This document shows, piece by piece, positions 25,608 through 34,269 of a DNA stretch of 38,078 bases. The stretch is from Deltaproteobacteria bacterium. GTDB lineage: Bacteria; Desulfobacterota; Desulfarculia; Adiutricales; Adiutricaceae. The position numbers and the translations under genes were made by a program. The notes below the pieces were generated by a model. The model saw nothing but the letters and a program-made list of their open reading frames with translations, did no database searches and had not been told where the DNA came from. How positions within the stretch are numbered: position 1 is the first letter of the stretch; each line of letters opens with the position of its first letter. The stretch lies in contig JAISFS010000322.1 of NCBI GenBank assembly GCA_031263485.1, positions 1 through 38,078 of the forward strand, given 5' to 3'.

Positions 25608-27779
25608 ATGGTAGGGAGTTATTTGAGGCGGGTGCTTACGGTTTACGCCATGACATATTTTATCTGCGGGGCATCGGCCTGGGCTCAGCAGGATAACCAG
25701 GAGAGACAATCGCATGTCTTGACCACGATGATAGTCGAAGCGACCCGGGAAGGCGCACTGGCGAGGGAAGAGGCGCCGGCGGGATTCCTGGGCGATCGAT
25801 CGCCTCTGGAGCTGCCTTTCGTGTCGTCCTCGATTACGGAATACGCGATCAAGGAGTTCGCGGTGCCGGGAGGCGACGGCAGCGAGTTCGCAAGCGCCTT
25901 GACCTTGAATCCTTCGGTAAGGGACTCCATCTCGATGTTTTCGGAGATGTACATCAGGGGATTCAGGTTCACCGGCTATGACATCGGGATAAACGGGCTC
26001 GGAAGCATGTTCGGTCCGCTGTATATCCCCACGTATGCCTTCGAGACCATAGACATCCTGTCGGGACCGAGCATCGCGTATATGGGAACCACGTTCGTTT
26101 TCGCGGGAACCGGCGGGCATATCAACTACAGGACCAAGGTCGCGAGGCCGGAACCGCAGATGGACGTGAACCTGCACTTTTTCGGGAGGTCCGGTTTCAC
26201 CGAACAGATAGACTTCGGAAGGAGATTCGGTGCGTCGAACGAGTGGGGGATAAGGGCCACGGTAGAGCACACTTCCGGCGAGACGGCGATCAAGGGTTCC
26301 GAGAACAAGCGTTTGAACATAATGGTGAACCTGGACAGGAAGACGGATACCATGCGGACCAACCTGGCCATCGGTCACTTCAGATACGGCAACACGGGAA
26401 ATTACGGGGGCAGGGGCTTCTTTCTCGACGATGCCGTGACGAGGCTGCCGTCGGCGCCGAAGACAAGCGATGGCTTCGGACCCGACTGGAACGAGACGGA
26501 TCAGGAGATGACGCTCGTTACCCTGAACCACGAGCAGACCGTCAGGGAATGGTTCGTGCCGTTCGTGGATTTCGGCTATTCTATCGAGGAATCCAAGCCG
26601 AGCATCCTGACCTCCAGGCTGTATCTCATGAACAACGCCGGCGACTACCGCGGCAGGGTCCGGGACGAGAAGCTGAAAAGGGAAACCATGACGGTGCAGG
26701 GAGGGGTGAGGGGGACCATCGATCTCGGCTCCATGGAGAACTCCTATCTGGCCGCCGTCGGTTATACCTATCACGAGAGAGGGGAGTCCGGTACCTGGCC
26801 GTGGACCGACTTCACGCCTTACGGGAACATTTTCAGCGGGGCGAGGCCGGACTACAACGTCCCTGCCAACAAAAGCAACGATTTGCGGAAGGGATATTCC
26901 CGCGCAAGCACGGGTTTTACCCTGATGGACACGATGTCGTTCTTCAACAGGAAGCTGTCGCTATTCGCGGGTGTTCATTGGCATGACAACGTGGTCAAGA
27001 ACTACAACAGGAGCGGGCAGGTCACCCAGGAGGTGAAATCCGACAACCTCAACCCGACCTTCGGTATCGTTTACAGTCCTCTGGGATACCTGTCGTTCTT
27101 CGCAAGCCATACCGAGAGCTTTTCGGCAGGCACCAGGGCCTCGGGCAACTACGTGAACGTGGGGGAGGTCCTGAAACCGGCGAAGACGAAGCAAAACGAG
27201 ATCGGCGTCAAGTACCAGTGGGAGCAGCTTGTCCTGACGTTGAGCGCGTTCGATATCACGCAAGGCGCGAATAGGTCTGTGGACGTCGGGAACGGCGACA
27301 GGTTGCTCAAGACCGACGGAGAGCGCAGGAACAAGGGGCTGGAATTCTCGTTTTCAGGGAACATGCTGGAGGAGAGGCTGAACCTGATCGGCGGCTTCAT
27401 GTATCTGGACGCCAGGCAGGAGAAGACAGACCTCGGGCTGTACGACGGAATGAGGACAAACGGGGTGGCCAACTTCTCGGCGACCCTGGGAGCGACTTAC
27501 AGGATTACGGACAGTATCAGCGCAATGGGCAGGATCTACCATATGGGTTCCGCAAGTCTCATGGACGAGAGGTTCAAGACCAAGGCCTACACGACGCTCG
27601 ATCTCGGACTGTCTTACACCCATGAGATAAAGGACGTTCCGGTGACTGTGTCGCTTCGATGCTTCAACGTCTTCGACAAGGCGTACTGGAAGCCTTACCA
27701 GCATCCAGACACCGGCTCGAACGCCGTCATCCTGGGGAACCCGAGGACATTCCAACTGAGCCTGGGGGCAAGATTTTGA
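25608..27779 (+). CDS. TonB-dependent outer-membrane receptor, intact copy
   Basis: A 723-residue receptor with a signal peptide (residues 1-26, cut after ASAWA), a TonB-box-like stretch near residues 38-45 (LTTMIVEA), a plug domain with the MYIRGFRFTGYDIGINGLGS element that marks siderophore-type receptors, and a 22-strand-type barrel ending in the C-terminal phenylalanine (LSLGARF). It would take up a bulky chelate across the outer membrane with energy from TonB-ExbB-ExbD, none of which is encoded here. AAGGAG stands about eight bases before the ATG. It is a close paralogue of the broken gene just upstream and converges on the ABC transporter operon. The ligand is unknown: ferric siderophore or another metal chelate is likely from the family. 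Confidence 0.9.
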   Translation: MVGSYLRRVLTVYAMTYFICGASAWAQQDNQERQSHVLTTMIVEATREGALAREEAPAGFLGDRSPLELPFVSSSITEYAIKEFAVPGGDGSEFASALTLNPSVRDSISMFSEMYIRGFRFTGYDIGINGLGSMFGPLYIPTYAFETIDILSGPSIAYMGTTFVFAGTGGHINYRTKVARPEPQMDVNLHFFGRSGFTEQIDFGRRFGASNEWGIRATVEHTSGETAIKGSENKRLNIMVNLDRKTDTMRTNLAIGHFRYGNTGNYGGRGFFLDDAVTRLPSAPKTSDGFGPDWNETDQEMTLVTLNHEQTVREWFVPFVDFGYSIEESKPSILTSRLYLMNNAGDYRGRVRDEKLKRETMTVQGGVRGTIDLGSMENSYLAAVGYTYHERGESGTWPWTDFTPYGNIFSGARPDYNVPANKSNDLRKGYSRASTGFTLMDTMSFFNRKLSLFAGVHWHDNVVKNYNRSGQVTQEVKSDNLNPTFGIVYSPLGYLSFFASHTESFSAGTRASGNYVNVGEVLKPAKTKQNEIGVKYQWEQLVLTLSAFDITQGANRSVDVGNGDRLLKTDGERRNKGLEFSFSGNMLEERLNLIGGFMYLDARQEKTDLGLYDGMRTNGVANFSATLGATYRITDSISAMGRIYHMGSASLMDERFKTKAYTTLDLGLSYTHEIKDVPVTVSLRCFNVFDKAYWKPYQHPDTGSNAVILGNPRTFQLSLGARF

Positions 27780-27816
27780 GGGCTTGCGCGAACGAGCGCG
27801 AGGGTTATCGGCTAAA

Positions 27817-27860
27817 CCGTCCGCGCCGCCGCGTCCGAAGTGGACGCGGCGCGACGGACC
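27817..27860. terminator. Long G+C-rich hairpin between convergent genes
   Basis: CCGCGTCC and GGACGCGG pair around GAAGT, and the stem goes on outward (CGTCC, CGCC against GCG, CGGAC) with single-base bulges. It lies midway between the receptor gene and the last ABC gene and could stop transcription from both sides, although no T-run is present. Confidence 0.5.
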
Positions 27861-27920
27861 ACGGACCGGAAGACGCCCGAAAAACGCATCGGAATGGCCG
27901 TGAGAGTGCCCGGGGAAGGA

Positions 27921-28574
27921 TCAGGCCAGTCTTCCCCCGCTTAACGTGAGGATCCGGTCGCAGAAGGCGACGGACAGCGGAAGATCGTGGGAGATGAACA
28001 GGCAGCTTATGCCCGTCTGGCGCCGAAACCCCGTGAGAAGGCGTATGATCTGGGCCTGGCTGATGACGTCCAGCATGCTGGTGGGCTCGTCCAGGACCAC
28101 CAGGGCAGGCTCCATGAGCATGATCCTCGCCAGCGCCAGACGCTGGAGCTCTCCGCCGCTCAGGGCGTGGGGCTTACGGTACAGGTGTTCCCCGTAAAGG
28201 CCGAAGCCCGAGAGAAAGCCGAGCAGGCCTGGGCGCGAGAAGGGCTTGCCCGTTAGCCGGTAAGGCTCTTTCAGACTGTCCAGCAAGGTCAGTTTCGGGT
28301 TGAAGCTCGTCTCGGGGTGTTGGAACAGGATCTGGATCGAACGGCGGGCTTCGCCCCTGAACGGGGATCTGATGGGAGAGCCGCCGAAGAGGATCCGGCC
28401 TCCGGTCTGGCGGAGGAGGCCGGAAACGATCTGTCCGAGGGTCGACTTCCCGCAGCCGCTGGCACCCACGATCCCGACCGTCTCCCCTCTGCCGATAGAC
28501 AGATCAAGTCCGGCGATTGCCGGGGAAGCCGAGTTCCTGTATCTGAACGTTATGTCTTCAAGCCGAAGGAGCAT
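27921..28574 (-). CDS. Peptide/nickel-type ABC transporter, second ATPase
   Basis: The true start is the ATG at 28574 (MLLRLEDITFRY); the open frame upstream is overlap with the previous gene. The 217-residue protein has Walker A GASGCGKS (37-44), the Q-loop FQHPETSFNP (84-93), signature LSGGELQR (138-145), Walker B VVLDEPT (159-165) and the switch histidine in FISHDL (193-198). It is of the DppF/OppF/NikE kind but lacks the C-terminal extension of most members, ending soon after the switch region. It overlaps the end of the first ATPase gene by 17 bases. With that protein it would form the ATP-burning pair of the importer. It is the last gene of the operon. Confidence 0.87.
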   Translation of the reverse strand: MLLRLEDITFRYRNSASPAIAGLDLSIGRGETVGIVGASGCGKSTLGQIVSGLLRQTGGRILFGGSPIRSPFRGEARRSIQILFQHPETSFNPKLTLLDSLKEPYRLTGKPFSRPGLLGFLSGFGLYGEHLYRKPHALSGGELQRLALARIMLMEPALVVLDEPTSMLDVISQAQIIRLLTGFRRQTGISCLFISHDLPLSVAFCDRILTLSGGRLA

Positions 28575-29484
28575 GTTTCCAGCACCTGACCTTCCGGTCG
28601 CCAAGACTGAAGAGGGGCGGCCGCTCCGAGCACATGCCCGTGGCTTCGCCGCACCTGCCTTCGAAAACGCATCCCGGCGCCCTGTCGGGGCCTGTGCGGG
28701 GCGGGGCGAAGCCGGGGGGTGCCTTGAGACCGTTTTCGGGGAGGGATGCGAGCATGGCTCGGGAATAGGGATGCAGGGGATCCGCGAAAAAGGCGTCCTT
28801 GCCGCAGAATTCCAACAGCTCCGAAGAACAGAGAACCGCGATGTCGTCGGCCGCCTCACCGGCAAAGCGAAGATCGTGAGTGACGCAGAGTGCCGTCTTG
28901 CCGGTCAGGGAGGCGAAGAGGGATCCCAGGCGCTCTACGAGTCCCCTGTCCAGGCCTTTTGTCGGCTCGTCCAGGAGCAGGACGGAGGCGCGGCCGCTCA
29001 GCCCCATGGCGGCAAGGACGCGTTGGCGCATCCCGCCGCTCAACTGAAACGGGTACGCCCCCATCACCCTTGCCGCGTCCTCCAGCCCGGTTCTCCTGAG
29101 CAGGCTTTCGGCGAGGACGGCCGCCTCGCTTTTGGGCGCGTCGAGGTACCAGCGGATCAGATCCATCATCTGCCTGCCGATCGTATAGAGAGGGTTAAGG
29201 CAATTGCCGCTTCCCTGGGGTATATAGGCCAGCCGCTCCTTGCGGAACCGCCTGAGGGCGCGGGGGGGCAACCGCAACACGTCGGTCCCGTCCACCACTA
29301 TTCGCCCGCCGACCTTGGCCCCGCGTCCGAGAAGTCCGAGAATCGCCAGCAGCAGCACGGACTTGCCGCTCCCAGACTCCCCTATGGCGCAGACGAACCT
29401 GCCCCGGGGAACCTCCAGGCTCACGTCTTTCAGGACGTGGACTCCGTTTCCGAAGTCCACCGTGACGCCCTCGATGGCTATCAT
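28558..29484 (-). CDS. Peptide/nickel-type ABC transporter, first ATPase
   Basis: The start is the ATG at 29484, overlapping the stop of the permease gene as ATGA. The 308-residue protein has Walker A GESGSGKS (35-42), signature LSGGMRQR (148-155), Walker B VLLLDEPT (168-175) and the switch histidine in CVTHDL (200-205). The C-terminal extension keeps the four cysteines of the oligopeptide/dipeptide ATPase tail (C272, C278, C285, C301), which in Dpp/Opp proteins can hold an iron-sulphur cluster. This is the DppD/OppD/NikD partner. Its place and overlap show that it works with the neighbouring permeases and the shorter ATPase. Confidence 0.9.
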   Translation of the reverse strand: MIAIEGVTVDFGNGVHVLKDVSLEVPRGRFVCAIGESGSGKSVLLLAILGLLGRGAKVGGRIVVDGTDVLRLPPRALRRFRKERLAYIPQGSGNCLNPLYTIGRQMMDLIRWYLDAPKSEAAVLAESLLRRTGLEDAARVMGAYPFQLSGGMRQRVLAAMGLSGRASVLLLDEPTKGLDRGLVERLGSLFASLTGKTALCVTHDLRFAGEAADDIAVLCSSELLEFCGKDAFFADPLHPYSRAMLASLPENGLKAPPGFAPPRTGPDRAPGCVFEGRCGEATGMCSERPPLFSLGDRKVRCWKHAPSA

Positions 29485-30329
29485 CTCAGGGGGCCTCCCG
29501 CTCCGGCACCGGTCCCGGTTCCGGCGGACGTGATGCGAGGCGGCTGACGGCGATAGCCAAGGAGAAGGAATCCCGTGACGGAAAGGCTGATGCAGAACAT
29601 CGGCGGCAAGTACCACCAGAAACAGCCGTTGATGAGTCCGCCCCGGAAGAAGGCGTAGTGGAGGATGCTTCCCCAGCTCTTGAGCCCCACGACCCCGAGT
29701 CCCAAAAAGCTGAGGCCGGCTTCGGCCAACATGGCCGAGGCCACGGCGAGAACCGCCCTGACGAAGACTATTTCCCAGATATTCGGCAGGATATGCCGCC
29801 ACATCACATAAAACCCGCCCGCCCCCATCGTCTTTTCGATTTTGATGAAAGGGAGTTCCTTGAGCTGCATGACGCTCGCCCTGACAATTCGGGCCGTCCC
29901 GGTCCAGGCCGTGATGCAGATAGCCAGGATGATGTTGCGGAGGCCGGGTCCGAGAAAGGCCACGAGGATCACGGTCAGCGGGAGCGAGGGCAAGCTCATG
30001 AAGACGTTCGTCATCCAGCTGAGGGCCGAGTCCGTCCGGCCCCCGTAGAAGCCGGAAGCCATGCCGATGGAGCTGCCTGCCACCGTCGCGATGGCGGCGG
30101 CGGCAACCCCTATGATCAGCGAGACTCGACTCCCGTAGATCAGCTCGGAGAGGATGTCCTGGCCGACGTCGTTGGTTCCCAAGAGGTGCGACGCGGAGGG
30201 TTCCAGGTAGGGTGTCCCGAACTCGAAAGGATCGGCGGGGGAGATCAGGGGGGCGAAGACCGCCGCCAGGAGGATGACGAGCAGGATGGCGGCTCCTGTC
30301 CTGACTCTTGCGTCCAGTCCGCTAATCAA
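29481..30329 (-). CDS. Peptide/nickel-type ABC transporter, second permease
   Basis: A 282-residue inner-membrane protein of the DppC/OppC/NikC kind: a first membrane segment near residues 12-30, the family stretch HLLGTNDVGQDILSELIYGSR (48-68), several more segments, and the ATPase-contact loop around residues 160-183 (KIEKTMGAGGFYVMWRHILPN). It starts at a TTG (30329) behind a GGAGGGG ribosome site, inside the last codons of the upstream permease (8-base overlap), and its stop overlaps the next ATG. The C-terminus is Gly/Thr-rich. The coupling loop is intact, so the channel is probably functional. Confidence 0.88.
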   Translation of the reverse strand: MISGLDARVRTGAAILLVILLAAVFAPLISPADPFEFGTPYLEPSASHLLGTNDVGQDILSELIYGSRVSLIIGVAAAAIATVAGSSIGMASGFYGGRTDSALSWMTNVFMSLPSLPLTVILVAFLGPGLRNIILAICITAWTGTARIVRASVMQLKELPFIKIEKTMGAGGFYVMWRHILPNIWEIVFVRAVLAVASAMLAEAGLSFLGLGVVGLKSWGSILHYAFFRGGLINGCFWWYLPPMFCISLSVTGFLLLGYRRQPPRITSAGTGTGAGAGGPLR

Positions 30330-31314
30330 CTGACCGCCCCTCCCTCACGCGCGGATCGATGGCCATAACCAGCACGTCGGCTATCAGGTTGAAGGCGACG
30401 ACGCTTGTCCCCATGAACAGGAAGCAGGCCTGCAGCATGGGGAAATCCTTGCCGTTGACGCTTTCGTTGATGAGCATGCCCATGCCAGGCCAGGAGAAGA
30501 CGACCTCGACCAGCATCGAGCCGGAAAGGATATAGCCGAACTGCATGCACAGCGAGGTTATGAAAGGGCACAGGGCGTTCTTGAGGATCTGTCCCGCGAG
30601 GATCTTCCGATCGGGATACCCGCGGCTCATGGCCGTCACCACGTAATCCTCGTCGCGGATGGCCGACACCACGCTCTTCATGAGCATGTAGTCGGAGGAG
30701 CATTTCAGCAGGGAAAGGACGCTCACCGGAAGGATCATGTGCCAGAGGACGTCTTTCGTCTTCGCAAAGCCGTGGAGGCCTCCGGAAGTGGTGCCGCTTA
30801 AGGGGAAGGCTTCCAGGCCGAAGGCGAAGACGAGCAGGAAGACTATGGCAAGGCAGTTGGCCGGGACTGTCTGCAGGACGCCCATGACGGGGGTGGCTAT
30901 CATGTCCGTTTTGCCGCCCTTGTCCCATCCCGTAAAGAGGCCGAGGGCTCCTCCGATCAGCGCCGCAAGCAGGGTGGCGGGAACCGCCAGAAGCAGGGTG
31001 AGCTTCATACGGCGAAGGGCGACCCCCAGAACGGGGCCTTTGGAGCGGTAAGAGCTTCCGAAATCGAGTCGCGCGGTCTTGGCAAGATACGTGGCGAATT
31101 GGGCGGTCAACGGCCTGTCCAGGCCGTATTCGAACCGGATTCGCTCGATGGTGTGGGGACTCGACGCCTCCAGGCGGAGGTACTCGTCCTCGCCGACTAT
31201 GTGCATCACGGGGTCACCCGGCATGAAGCGGATCAAGGAGAAGTTCACGGCGACTATGACGAAGACGGTCGCCGCCGCCATGGCCAGTTTCCTTGCGATG
31301 CCCTTCAGCGGCAT
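30322..31314 (-). CDS. Peptide/nickel-type ABC transporter, first permease
   Basis: A permease of about 330 residues of the DppB/OppB/NikB kind. I choose the ATG at 31314 (MPLKGIARKLAMAAATVF), which overlaps the end of the binding-protein gene by about 10 bases; the open frame extends a further 13 codons but that part reads as overlap. Features: N-terminal membrane segment followed by LIRFMPGDPV, the YGLDRPLTAQF stretch, and the ATPase-contact loop DEDYVVTAMSRGYPDRKILAGQILKNAL, then the VEVVFSWPGMGMLINES element typical of the family. Two such permeases form the membrane channel. Confidence 0.9.
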   Translation of the reverse strand: MPLKGIARKLAMAAATVFVIVAVNFSLIRFMPGDPVMHIVGEDEYLRLEASSPHTIERIRFEYGLDRPLTAQFATYLAKTARLDFGSSYRSKGPVLGVALRRMKLTLLLAVPATLLAALIGGALGLFTGWDKGGKTDMIATPVMGVLQTVPANCLAIVFLLVFAFGLEAFPLSGTTSGGLHGFAKTKDVLWHMILPVSVLSLLKCSSDYMLMKSVVSAIRDEDYVVTAMSRGYPDRKILAGQILKNALCPFITSLCMQFGYILSGSMLVEVVFSWPGMGMLINESVNGKDFPMLQACFLFMGTSVVAFNLIADVLVMAIDPRVREGRSVD

Positions 31315-33035
31315 GGCTTTACCCGCGCCTCTCCGGGCGCGTCCGAGGCGCATGGATTGTCCTTGCCGCTCAGGACATACCAGGTATCGGGATTAATGAC
31401 CCCCCAGCCCGGATAGTCGATCCAGCCGACGTACTTGTCGGTCCTGTAAGGGAAAAACGATCTGTTCCAGCAAAGCGGCGCCGCCATATAAATCCTCGCG
31501 TTGATCCGCTGAAGCTCTCTTGTCATTTGGACGTAAGTCTCCTCGTCGGCCGCCTGCTTCCTCTCTAGGAATGCGCCCATGAATTCGGGATCGTCGCACG
31601 TCCCCCATTGATTGGTGATCGAGCTGTCGGCGAAATAATAGAATGCCGATGTCTGGAGCGCCATGCCGGGCGAAGTGTATCCGATGAATATCTGATAGGT
31701 CCCGTTCTTCCTGATGCTCGCGTTATAGTCAGGATTGGCGAAGCTCTGGCGGTCCAAATGCGCCCTGATCCCGATACCGTCCAGGCAACGGACGACGATT
31801 TCGCAGAGTCGGAGGTAATGTGCCGCCTTTTGCCTGTTGTACTGCGGCACGACCGCCAAGTCGATCCGGTTGCCTTCCGGATCTTCGCGCATGCCGTCCC
31901 CGTCGATATCGCGATACCCGGCATCGTCAAGAATCCTGGCCGCTTCTTCGGCGTCCTGCCTCAGAATGGGGATGTCAGGATCAAATCCCAGATTCGGCGG
32001 TGCAATGACGCCCAGGCTCGGGATCCGACCGAACTTTCCGCCGATGGTAACCCGCAGGAGCTCATAGTCGAGGGCCAGCGTCGCGGCCTTCCTGAAGGCA
32101 ACGTCGTCGGTCGGCGGCATCCTGAAACCGTAGACGATCTGGAAATTGCCGGTGTTGTCGCTCATGCCGGGATCCAGGCTTTCGATTCCCATAAGCCCCG
32201 GAGCCAACGTGGCCTCCAGCGCGTTTGAATAGTCGTACATGGCGTCCACCAGTCCCATTTTCAAAGCCATCACGAGAGTGTCGTGGGATGCGTATGACCT
32301 GACGATTACTTTCCGCACGGCGATCTTGCGACCCAGGTAGCTTCCTGCCACTGCCTCGTAGACGCCCATGTCCGCATCCTTGTCCACGTAAGCCAACCGA
32401 TAGGGGCCGCAGCCTGTGGCGGCCGATGCGTCCGAGTATCGAAGCGGATCCTCGACTCGCTCCCAGATGTGCTTCGGCAAAACGGAGAAATAGCCCGCGC
32501 AAAGCCGGATCCACTGGTAAGCGCCCGGATTCTTCAGCACGATCCTCACGGAATCCATGGCGGTCTGCTCGACGCTTTCCACGTCGGCCACGTAACTGCT
32601 CTGCGATCTGTTCATCAGGTAGTCGAAGGTGAACAGCACGTCCGCCATGGTCAGAGGCGCCCCGTCATGCCATGAGATGCCTTGATCAACGGCGAGTTTC
32701 GCATCGATGACCTTCGCAGATCCGTCGATGGTCCATTCCCTGACAAGGTAAGGCTTCGCTTTGCCGTTGGCGTCCATGATCCAAAAGGGGGCGGTAACGA
32801 AGGCGTTGTAGTTCATCCTTCCGAAGGCGCTTGATTCCCCGAACACTGTGAAAGCATCATTCTGCATCGTTGTCCCGATTACCAGGGTATCAACGGGGAA
32901 ATCCCCGTTGATTTCGGCGGACTGGGTCTGACCTCTATCGACGCTGTCAGGTCCGCACCCGCATACGATCAGCGACTGAAACAGGCAGACGGCGATGAAT
33001 ATCTGGTTGTACGTCATATGTCCAGTCATCATCAT
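31305..33035 (-). CDS. ABC transporter substrate-binding lipoprotein, SBP_bac_5 family
   Basis: A 576-residue protein of the large peptide/nickel/opine binding family. The N-terminus is a signal peptide with a lipobox-like end (LIVCGC), so Cys27 is the likely lipid-anchored residue; the ATG at 33035 or the one six codons in may be used, neither with a strong ribosome site. Family features: SWHDGAPLTMADVLFTFDYL (the GxPLTAxDV stretch), VEDPLRYSDASAATGCGPY, and FRKAATLALDYELL. It would catch the substrate in the periplasm and hand it to the two permeases. It is the first gene of a five-gene operon with overlaps throughout. The binding pocket cannot be read, so peptide, metal chelate or opine-type metallophore remain open. 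Confidence 0.88.
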   Translation of the reverse strand: MMMTGHMTYNQIFIAVCLFQSLIVCGCGPDSVDRGQTQSAEINGDFPVDTLVIGTTMQNDAFTVFGESSAFGRMNYNAFVTAPFWIMDANGKAKPYLVREWTIDGSAKVIDAKLAVDQGISWHDGAPLTMADVLFTFDYLMNRSQSSYVADVESVEQTAMDSVRIVLKNPGAYQWIRLCAGYFSVLPKHIWERVEDPLRYSDASAATGCGPYRLAYVDKDADMGVYEAVAGSYLGRKIAVRKVIVRSYASHDTLVMALKMGLVDAMYDYSNALEATLAPGLMGIESLDPGMSDNTGNFQIVYGFRMPPTDDVAFRKAATLALDYELLRVTIGGKFGRIPSLGVIAPPNLGFDPDIPILRQDAEEAARILDDAGYRDIDGDGMREDPEGNRIDLAVVPQYNRQKAAHYLRLCEIVVRCLDGIGIRAHLDRQSFANPDYNASIRKNGTYQIFIGYTSPGMALQTSAFYYFADSSITNQWGTCDDPEFMGAFLERKQAADEETYVQMTRELQRINARIYMAAPLCWNRSFFPYRTDKYVGWIDYPGWGVINPDTWYVLSGKDNPCASDAPGEARVKPCR

Positions 33036-34269
33036 TAATTACATGGGCAATTTAACAAGTCCAATATCGGAAATCCGGATAAATCGTCCCTTCATATCCC
33101 GTTCAATCGGATTCAAGCGTCAGTTGCCCAGGATGCAGGATGATATTTCAAAGCTGAATGGCTATCTGTAATCCATATTATGCGAGGACGATCCTGACAG
33201 GATGCATGGTTGCCGGTGAACGCGAAAGGGCAGCGGAGCGGCGTTCCGAACGAGACGAACGTCTTCCCCCAGCCATCGCGAGCCGATACATCCAGTTTGA
33301 TATCGATGCGGCCAATATCGAAGGATATGGCGAAGCCACAGTGCTGGCAGAAGTGACATGGCGGCAAAACTTGCAATGGCATCAGATATCGATCAGAATT
33401 CTACCGTAAAACCAGGATCAAGGGTAGTAGTTTGCGGATTGTTCAGACAGCAGTCCAATTTCCTGTGATTTTGTCATATGACGGCAGCCAATCTAGCCTC
33501 TGAAGGCATTATTGCAGTCATATCATGTCTCCTGGTTAATCAAATACAATAATTATCGGTACTGATCCGCGCCATAGTTTCCGTCAGTCACGGTCAAGCT
33601 CTATAACACAGCCTTTTCGGAGCCCTACATCCTCAATGGATTCCAAGGCGGCATTCCTGTCTCACATCACGATTCCGCATAGGCTCGTGCCAAGTTAGAA
33701 TCATTGAGGTTAACGAGGACGAATTCCGCCTTTCGTGGTTCCAGGCATATAGACATTTGGCGACGGTCGCAAGATCGCCGCGTTGAGTTACGGCAAGCTC
33801 AGACGGGAGCGAAATTCTACCATATGCGTGATATCCGGCGGCATAAGGCCTGCCCCCTGTCAGGAGGTTTGTCATGATGAAGGCCTTAAGTCCTAATCGA
33901 TCCGTCATAGCTGCCAGAATCATTATTAACGTCAACGAATGCATGTTTGCCATACAAATCCGGCGCGAAACTCTGGCAGGCCGGAGGAAGCGTGTCTTGA
34001 CATCGAGGGGAAACGGTCTGGCGCGTAAGGCGGCATGTCTACGGAAGGAATACCCGTTGAGACAGGAATCCCGCATTATGCCAGGCAGGGGACCAACACG
34101 AATAGTCGCGCTTGGGTAACCGTAGACATGTCGGTTTCGATTTACAGGCAACAAGGCATTTTCGGGGCACAAACGCATCAAACTGGTTTATACAAGCCAG
34201 ATGGCTCATTGTGTCCTGGGTGCCGAAATCCGGGGGCTCACGACTGTGCGGTTCCGTAGGGGCCATTTT
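33036..34269. other. 1.2-kb stretch without a convincing gene
   Basis: It lies between the binding-protein gene and the DUF4116-type gene, both on the minus strand. Frames here look random, lack ribosome sites and match no family I know. It must contain the promoter of the ABC operon near 33036-33110, where the DNA is A+T-rich. It is lower in G+C than the left half of the window and may hold eroded genes. Confidence 0.45.

Noticed and set aside
33019..33047. Fur-like box at the start of the binding-protein gene
   Set aside because: The A+T-rich stretch matches a Fur box only loosely and overlaps the start codon.
33113..33382. Minus-strand frame with CHFCQHC as a possible zinc protein
   Set aside because: Only one cysteine cluster, no ribosome site and otherwise random sequence.
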